Assembly: GCA_938084685.1 (NCBI GenBank)
Contig: CALKGE010000003.1
Span: 35,898-99,897, forward strand
Length of the DNA stretch: 64,000 nt
Source of the DNA: an uncultured Pirellulaceae bacterium
Lineage (GTDB): Bacteria > Planctomycetota > Planctomycetia > Pirellulales > Pirellulaceae
Direction of reading: 5' to 3'
The notes below the pieces were generated by a model, which made no database searches, had not been told where the DNA came from, and saw only the letters and a list, made by a program, of their open reading frames with translations. Position 1 is the stretch's first letter. Every line of letters begins with the position of its first letter. Positions 59,563 to 64,000 of this stretch are shown here, one piece after another. The position numbers and the translations under genes were made by a program.

Positions 59563-59860
59563 GTGTGAGAACTAATCTGTCCTTGAATCGTAGTATTCGG
59601 TATTGCTCTGGCCGAATTTGCACAGTGAACCAATACCATAGCAGCATTGAGTTGATGGGAAAACGTCAGCCTCGATTCTGTAGAATACGAAACAGACTGG
59701 GTATCAGTTCTGTTGGGAGTGGTTGCGGGAAACTGTTTTTTGGCTGAAAAATGGGATTCCCCCAAAGTTTTTTTCTCTGAAGTGATATGTTTTGGATAGT
59801 GGCGTGTCGAATGGACTCACCACATCACGTAAAAAATTGGTTGTTCAGGTTGTGAATTTT

Positions 59861-60682
59861 ATGGTTACCAAAGTTTTTCAAATCGCGTTTGCGGGTTTGT
59901 TTTTGATCGTCGGCCACCTGCAGGTACATGCTCAGGAGTCTTCGCCGAAATATCCAATTAGTGTAGCTGCTTCCCTGAACAACCTATATATAGCCGATCG
60001 CCAACTACCCGGAGTATGGGTTGTTGCAGAAGGTAAAGCGAAGGTCTTCCATCAGGCTTCCAAAAAATTCGGGACACCGCTCAATGCGATTCGGTGTCTG
60101 GCGGTCGATGCGGAAGGGAATTTATTGGCGGGCGATAGTGCGACACGCGATGTGTATCGCTTTAACGCTGACGGTGTCCCTACTGCACTGACGGACGGTG
60201 AGATCGGCGTTCCTATGGGGTTGGCGGTTGCGGCGGATGGGGCGATCTACGTTTCAGACCTGGAGTTGCACCGAGTCGTAAAAATTGCTGCCGACGGGAG
60301 CGTAAGCGAATTTGCGAAAGTGAAAGGGCCGGCAGGTCTCAGTTTTGATGCTGACGGGAATCTTTATGTGGCATCCCGAGCGGCGGAACGCCTTTTCCGG
60401 ATTGCTCCTGATGGTACGGTAACAGGAGTGGATGGTGCAGCGGATATTCGTTTTGCTCAGGATGTAGCCGTGGATGCAGAAGGACGGATTTTGGTAACCG
60501 ATGGTTACGGGAAGTCGATCTGGAATCTGATGGGAGGCGCTTCCCAAGTGGTTGAGGGTGCACCTTTAGTACACCCGGTTGGTATTACTGCATCTGCCGC
60601 TGGTACATTTCTGGTTGATCCTCGAGGAAAAGGTATCCTTCAGCTCCGTGGTGCTGAAGTAAGTCCAGTATTGTCCGAGTAG
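59861..60682 (+). CDS. Exported NHL/SMP-30-like beta-propeller protein
   Basis: 273 aa from ATG 59861, which starts a signal peptide (FQIAFAGLFLIVGHLQVHAQ); a longer frame to 59792 is less likely. NHL/SGL-type blades: IRCLAVDAEGNLLAGDSATRDVYRFNADG, PMGLAVAADGAIYVSDLELHRVVKIAADG, PAGLSFDADGNLYVASRAAERLFRIAPDG and AQDVAVDAEGRILVTDGYGKSIWNL. No lactonase metal triad is visible. It is a small extracellular or periplasmic binding propeller, or a lactonase-like relative. It points towards the creatininase-family gene and ends 67 nt from its stop. Confidence 0.8.
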   Translation: MVTKVFQIAFAGLFLIVGHLQVHAQESSPKYPISVAASLNNLYIADRQLPGVWVVAEGKAKVFHQASKKFGTPLNAIRCLAVDAEGNLLAGDSATRDVYRFNADGVPTALTDGEIGVPMGLAVAADGAIYVSDLELHRVVKIAADGSVSEFAKVKGPAGLSFDADGNLYVASRAAERLFRIAPDGTVTGVDGAADIRFAQDVAVDAEGRILVTDGYGKSIWNLMGGASQVVEGAPLVHPVGITASAAGTFLVDPRGKGILQLRGAEVSPVLSE

Positions 60683-60749
60683 CCGCTCTATGCTCGATAC
60701 AGCATCACACCAGTTACCGGTATGAAATCTGAGCCTGCAGGGCAACCGA

Positions 60750-61472
60750 TCAGGGATGGAATTCCGGAATTTCGGCGATTTCAGTACCGTCAATCATTTT
60801 CTGGACAAAGGCAGATACATTTTGAACAATGATGTCGATTAGTGCCTGTCCATTATCTGCATTGGCGTGCAGAGGTTCTTTATCAGCTTGATCCTGCATT
60901 GCTTCAGTGCGTACATTTTCTGGAAATGCCGCCATTGCAAAAGCTGTTTCAAACTCCTGAGCATGTCCCGGGTAGCGGTTGGTTTCCAGATAGGGCTCGG
61001 CTTCTGCGGGGGAGATTAAGTCCCAGTACGACTTGAACTGCAGATTGATTTCGAGGCGTTGCAGGAACTGTCCCCACATGCCCTGGCAAGGAGCGATATT
61101 CCCGCCGTGCCCATTGAGCACCAGAATATTAGTGAAACCGGCATCGTGCATGGAGCGAATTGTATCGAACAGTACACTGAGCCAACTGCCAGGCAGGGCA
61201 GTGAGCGTCCCGATATGTCTCATGTGATGTTCACTGATTCCAATATTCATCGATGGTGCCACGAGAACCTGGGGAGCAAGTTGGCAGGCGATCGCCGTAC
61301 TCAGGTGCATGATGCTGGCATAGTCATGCTCCATTGCCAGGTGTTCCAGGTGCTGTTCGGTGGCTGCCACGGGGATGATACATGCTTTGAGTTCCCCTGC
61401 TTGCATACGTTCACGAAATTCTCTGCGAGTATGTTTTCCCAGGAGGGCCTTTTGAGGATATTCAAGTGTCAT
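60750..61472 (-). CDS. Creatininase-family amidohydrolase
   Basis: 240 aa from ATG 61472; the frame extends to 61517. Metal-site residues of the creatininase/MftE-like fold: AATEQHLEHLAMEHDYAS (Glu, His, Asp), ILVLNGHGGN (Asn-Gly-His-Gly-Gly-Asn) and the late GHAQEFETAFAMAAFPENVR (His, Glu). The first motif has LEHLAMEHD where the usual form is HGPHLP-x-x-D. Members cleave cyclic amides (creatinine), formamides (in riboflavin/F420 or archaeal pathways) or peptides (MftE), so the substrate cannot be called. A small 66-aa gene lies 41 nt upstream on the same strand. Confidence 0.83.
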   Translation of the reverse strand: MTLEYPQKALLGKHTRREFRERMQAGELKACIIPVAATEQHLEHLAMEHDYASIMHLSTAIACQLAPQVLVAPSMNIGISEHHMRHIGTLTALPGSWLSVLFDTIRSMHDAGFTNILVLNGHGGNIAPCQGMWGQFLQRLEINLQFKSYWDLISPAEAEPYLETNRYPGHAQEFETAFAMAAFPENVRTEAMQDQADKEPLHANADNGQALIDIIVQNVSAFVQKMIDGTEIAEIPEFHP

Positions 61473-61513
61473 GGTTATTTCAGTGTGAGAGAGTTGCTGG
61501 TAAATGGGGAGTA

Positions 61514-61714
61514 TCAATCAACTTCGGCGTCGGCGATGATGGCGGCGTCGATGGCGTGAGCCATTTGGATGGATTCGCGAATCGACTTTTTCATCAGGTC
61601 CGCTTGATTGTCTCCGGTGAACTGGTTGGTGGTGAGGTAGGCGCTGTAGAGTCGCGAAGCGGCGGCCAGTAGATGACCTTCCGATTCCTGAAGTTGCAAA
61701 TAGGATTTAGCCAT
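61514..61714 (-). CDS. Small helical protein upstream of the creatininase-family gene
   Basis: 66 aa from ATG 61714; the open frame runs to 61738. The sequence is clearly protein-like: a helix AKSYLQLQESEGHLLAAASRLYSAYL, a short linker, and a second helix DLMKKSIRESIQMAHAIDAAIIADAEV, with no membrane segment. It has the amphipathic spacing of a two-helix bundle. I do not recognise it. It ends about 41 nt before the ATG of the creatininase-family gene, on the same strand, so co-transcription is likely; it could be a subunit or small regulator of that enzyme. Confidence 0.6.
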   Translation of the reverse strand: MAKSYLQLQESEGHLLAAASRLYSAYLTTNQFTGDNQADLMKKSIRESIQMAHAIDAAIIADAEVD

Positions 61715-61917
61715 GGTGGATATCTTTTGACGAGTCAAAGGGACTGAATATGCACCTCATTCTAGCCGTTAACACTCGCCCTTGCAGGATTCCGATAGGG
61801 CCTGCTTTTATAGCTGTCTCAACGGGAGTATCATAGCCAGAACCAGCAGGGATATGATTTCAGGTGCGACGAGAGTCCCGTGCTGCGATAGAACGGAAAA
61901 CAAAAGGATTGGATCTA

Positions 61918-63342
61918 ATGTCCGAAATGCGTACAGAACGAGACTCGATGGGTGACGTACAGGTTCCAGCTCAGGCCTACTATGGTGCTCAAACTCAGCG
62001 AGCGGTTGAGAATTTTCCGATTTCCGGTTGGTCCCTTGCCACGGGACTGATCCGTGCGATGGGTTTGGTAAAGTATGCCTGTGGCGTGGCTAACCGTGAT
62101 TTGGGCAAACTGACTAACACCGGAAAGAGCCGTCTGGATGACGCTCAGATTGACTCGATGCTGGCGGCCTGCCGAGAGGTTTCCGAAGGGAAGCTGGACA
62201 GCGAATTCCCGGTCGATGTATTTCAGACCGGGTCTGGAACATCCAGCAATATGAATGTCAATGAAGTGATTGCTAATCGCGCTATTGAGATTCATGGAGG
62301 AGATCGATTTGCAGCGGAAAAGCCGATTCACCCAAATGATCACGTAAACATGGGGCAGAGTACCAATGACACATTTCCTACTGCGATTCATGTTGCGGTA
62401 GGCGTGGCCATTGACAAGCAGTTAATTCCTGCTTTGACTCGTTTTGCTGATTCGCTGAGAAAGAAAGCGGATGAGTGGGACCAGATCATAAAGATCGGGC
62501 GGACGCACCTGATGGATGCTACGCCACTTCGCTTGGGCCAGGAAATTGGCGGGTTTGCTCGTCAAATTGAATTATCCATTGAACGTGCAAAACAGGCACG
62601 TGATGCCGTCCTCGAATTACCAGTCGGAGGAACGGCGGTTGGATCCGGGATTAATACTCATCCAGAATTTGGAAGTCGGGTATCGGCGGTACTTGCGGAA
62701 GAAACAGGTGTTGCTTTTGTTGAGGCGGCAGATCATTTCGAAGCCAATGCTCAACGCGATGGGCTGGTCGATAGTCATGGCAGTTTGACAACTATCGCCA
62801 ATACCCTGTTCAATGTGGCTAACAATATTCGTTGGCTGGGGTCCGGTCCTCGTTGTGGTTTTTTTGAGTTGAAGCTTCCCAGTCGACAACCAGGTAGCTC
62901 GATTATGCCTGGTAAGGTGAATCCCGTGATGTGCGAAAGCATGATGCAGGTGGCGGCGCGGGTCATCGGTAATGGCCAGACCATCACCATGAGCGGAGCA
63001 GCAGGGGGCAACTTTCAGTTAAACATCATGATGCCGGTGATGGGCCACGTGACTCTTGAGAGTATTCAACTTCTCAGTTCTTCGGTTGAGTCATTCATTG
63101 ATTTTCTGGTCGAAGACATGCAAGCCAATGAAGAGGCGTGTAATGGCGCGGTGGAACAGAGCCTATCGATGGTGACCAGTCTTAACCCTTATATTGGTTA
63201 CGAGAAAGCTTCGAAATTGGCAAAAGAGGCTTTCGTCAGTGGAGAGACAATCCGCGAGCTATGTATTGCTCAGGAGATTCTTCCTCCGGATGAGCTGGCC
63301 GAGGCATTGGACCCTATGCGAATGACAGAGCCTCAGGAATAA
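61918..63342 (+). CDS. fumC: Class II fumarate hydratase
   Basis: 474 aa from ATG 61918 (AGGAT upstream); a longer frame to 61864 lacks a ribosome-binding site. It adds water to fumarate in the TCA cycle, cytosolic homotetramer. Family motifs: TGSGTSSNMNVNEVIANRA (substrate loop), HPNDHVNMGQSTNDTFPTAIHVA, KIGRTHLMDATPLRLGQE, and the signature GSSIMPGKVNPVMCE (catalytic Ser loop). All class II residues are intact; it is not aspartase or argininosuccinate lyase, which differ at these loops. Monocistronic, with a terminator-like hairpin at 63390, followed by the EF-G gene. Confidence 0.97.
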   Translation: MSEMRTERDSMGDVQVPAQAYYGAQTQRAVENFPISGWSLATGLIRAMGLVKYACGVANRDLGKLTNTGKSRLDDAQIDSMLAACREVSEGKLDSEFPVDVFQTGSGTSSNMNVNEVIANRAIEIHGGDRFAAEKPIHPNDHVNMGQSTNDTFPTAIHVAVGVAIDKQLIPALTRFADSLRKKADEWDQIIKIGRTHLMDATPLRLGQEIGGFARQIELSIERAKQARDAVLELPVGGTAVGSGINTHPEFGSRVSAVLAEETGVAFVEAADHFEANAQRDGLVDSHGSLTTIANTLFNVANNIRWLGSGPRCGFFELKLPSRQPGSSIMPGKVNPVMCESMMQVAARVIGNGQTITMSGAAGGNFQLNIMMPVMGHVTLESIQLLSSSVESFIDFLVEDMQANEEACNGAVEQSLSMVTSLNPYIGYEKASKLAKEAFVSGETIRELCIAQEILPPDELAEALDPMRMTEPQE

Positions 63343-63389
63343 TCCCTGGAAGAGGCTGATTCTGGCGGTATCTGTCAAATGTAAACGAG

Positions 63390-63430
63390 GGGGGATTTCG
63401 GGTGGCAAATGCCTGATTTCTCCCTTTTTT
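63390..63430 (+). terminator. Probable terminator after fumC
   Basis: An imperfect hairpin: GGGGGA pairs with TCTCCC (one G-U), followed by an inner GGT/GCC-type stem, then six T (63425-63430). It lies ~48 nt after the fumC stop. The rest of the 294-nt gap to the EF-G start holds no supported gene. Confidence 0.5.
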
Positions 63431-63636
63431 CGTATTTTTTTCAAACACCTGCTATTTGGCCTTCCGTCAAAGCTGATTTATTTTATCATTACGGACTTAT
63501 TCCTCAGTTGCGCTCATTTTATGCGCGTTTACCACCCATCCGGTGGTTGGGGTTGGCTACGTCAAACGTAGATAATCTGACAGCCCGTCAGACTAAAGAT
63601 AAGAAACATTGACAAGGTTGAGGTTGGAATCAGCAA

Positions 63637-64000
63637 ATGAAGCTGGAAGACGTCAGAAACATTGGTATCTCGGCACATATTGACTCGGGTAAAACCACGC
63701 TGAGTGAACGAATTCTGTTTTATAGTGGTCGTATTCACAAGGTACAGGAGGTTCGTGGCGAAGGCGATGGTGCCACCATGGACCATATGGAATTGGAGAA
63801 GGAGCGTGGTATTACCATTACCAGCGCTGCTACGACGGTCGAATGGGACGGTAAGACAGTTAACCTGATCGATACTCCCGGACACGTGGACTTTACAGTT
63901 GAAGTAGAACGTAGTTTGCGCGTTCTTGATGGCGCTGTTTTAGTTTTGTGTGCTGTTGGTGGAGTGCAGGCGCAGTCTCTGACGGTGGACCGTCAGATGA
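63637..64000 (+). CDS. fusA: Elongation factor G, spd/mitochondrial type, N-terminal part
   Basis: The gene runs off the right edge; only ~121 residues are visible and no stop lies inside the window. The start is ATG 63637; the gap before it contains AGGTTGAGGTTGG. GTPase motifs: P-loop AHIDSGKTT, switch [11 protein letters not shown] and DTPGHVDF. Several residues differ from canonical bacterial EF-G (HIDAGKTTTTE; HDGAATMDWMEQE) and match the spirochaete/planctomycete/delta-proteobacterial and mitochondrial EF-G1 type: [32 protein letters not shown] and [18 protein letters not shown]. It catalyses ribosomal translocation. A gene symbol for this paralog type is provisional. Confidence 0.92.
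   Translation, partial: MKLEDVRNIGISAHIDSGKTTLSERILFYSGRIHKVQEVRGEGDGATMDHMELEKERGITITSAATTVEWDGKTVNLIDTPGHVDFTVEVERSLRVLDGAVLVLCAVGGVQAQSLTVDRQM

Noticed and set aside
63409..63612. 67-aa frame before the EF-G gene
   Set aside because: Begins inside a terminator-like hairpin, lacks a ribosome-binding site and has atypical composition.
1..64000. tRNA, rRNA, riboswitch or replication origin
   Set aside because: The gaps between genes are short and none shows cloverleaf, rRNA or DnaA-box-like structure on reading.

Overview
The window looks like chromosomal DNA of a planctomycete (Planctomycetota, most likely Planctomycetales). The evidence is protein families that are concentrated in that phylum: two DUF1549/DUF1553 'planctomycete cytochrome' proteins (33.0 and 49.5 kb), a Tat-exported DUF1501 protein, a LEPR-XLL surface protein, a BBP7-type outer-membrane barrel, a DUF1598 protein, CRTAC1/UnbV and FG-GAP lipoproteins, and an EF-G of the spirochaete/planctomycete/mitochondrial type at the right edge. 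No tRNA, rRNA, CRISPR array, prophage or replication origin was recognised. The genus cannot be fixed from the sequence.

Layout. 0-15.7 kb is mostly housekeeping: the end of cysNC, glnA, an RraA-like aldolase, an exported NHL protein and an exported Gfo/Idh/MocA protein, an eight-haem cytochrome c lipoprotein, mtnA, a GYF/zinc-ribbon membrane protein, a sugar-nucleotide reductase, an M29 aminopeptidase, a NUDIX hydrolase, a YgfZ-like protein and a LarA-like protein. 15.9-22.5 kb holds exported planctomycete proteins of poorly known role (DUF1598, a histidine-rich coiled coil, a HEAT-like protein, a C-terminal-haem protein) plus ApbE.

22.4-33.3 kb is an accessory region. It has a 1.6-kaa surface protein with cyclophilin and thioredoxin-like domains, a RAYT-type Y1 (HUH) transposase, a BBP7 barrel, an exported coiled-coil protein and a phytanoyl-CoA-dioxygenase-like enzyme. 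Copies of a short GTGmCACCCACTC repeat are scattered through this stretch, and I found clear copies nowhere else in the window. They lie just after stop codons, between genes and inside the start of one gene. This repeat/RAYT pair is the best candidate for an undescribed system.

33-52 kb contains a DUF1549/PPC operon, a VOC-SDR pair, an LRR-PDZ protein, an M28 glutaminyl-cyclase-like enzyme, a tartrate/D-malate dehydrogenase-like enzyme, a benzoylformate-decarboxylase-like ThDP enzyme, an M16 protease, a GNAT acetyltransferase and a DUF1501-DUF1549 pair. 52-59.6 kb is a minus-strand cluster: an FG-GAP lipoprotein with a CxxCH, then a tight TPR / CRTAC1-UnbV / TPR / DUF3179-like gene set, all predicted to be membrane-tethered. 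59.8-64 kb has an exported NHL propeller, a creatininase-family amidohydrolase with a small companion gene, fumC, and the start of a second-type EF-G.

Starts were moved from the longest reading frame where a ribosome-binding site, a signal peptide or an overlap with a neighbour favoured a shorter protein. All functions are from reading motifs by eye; no database search was possible.
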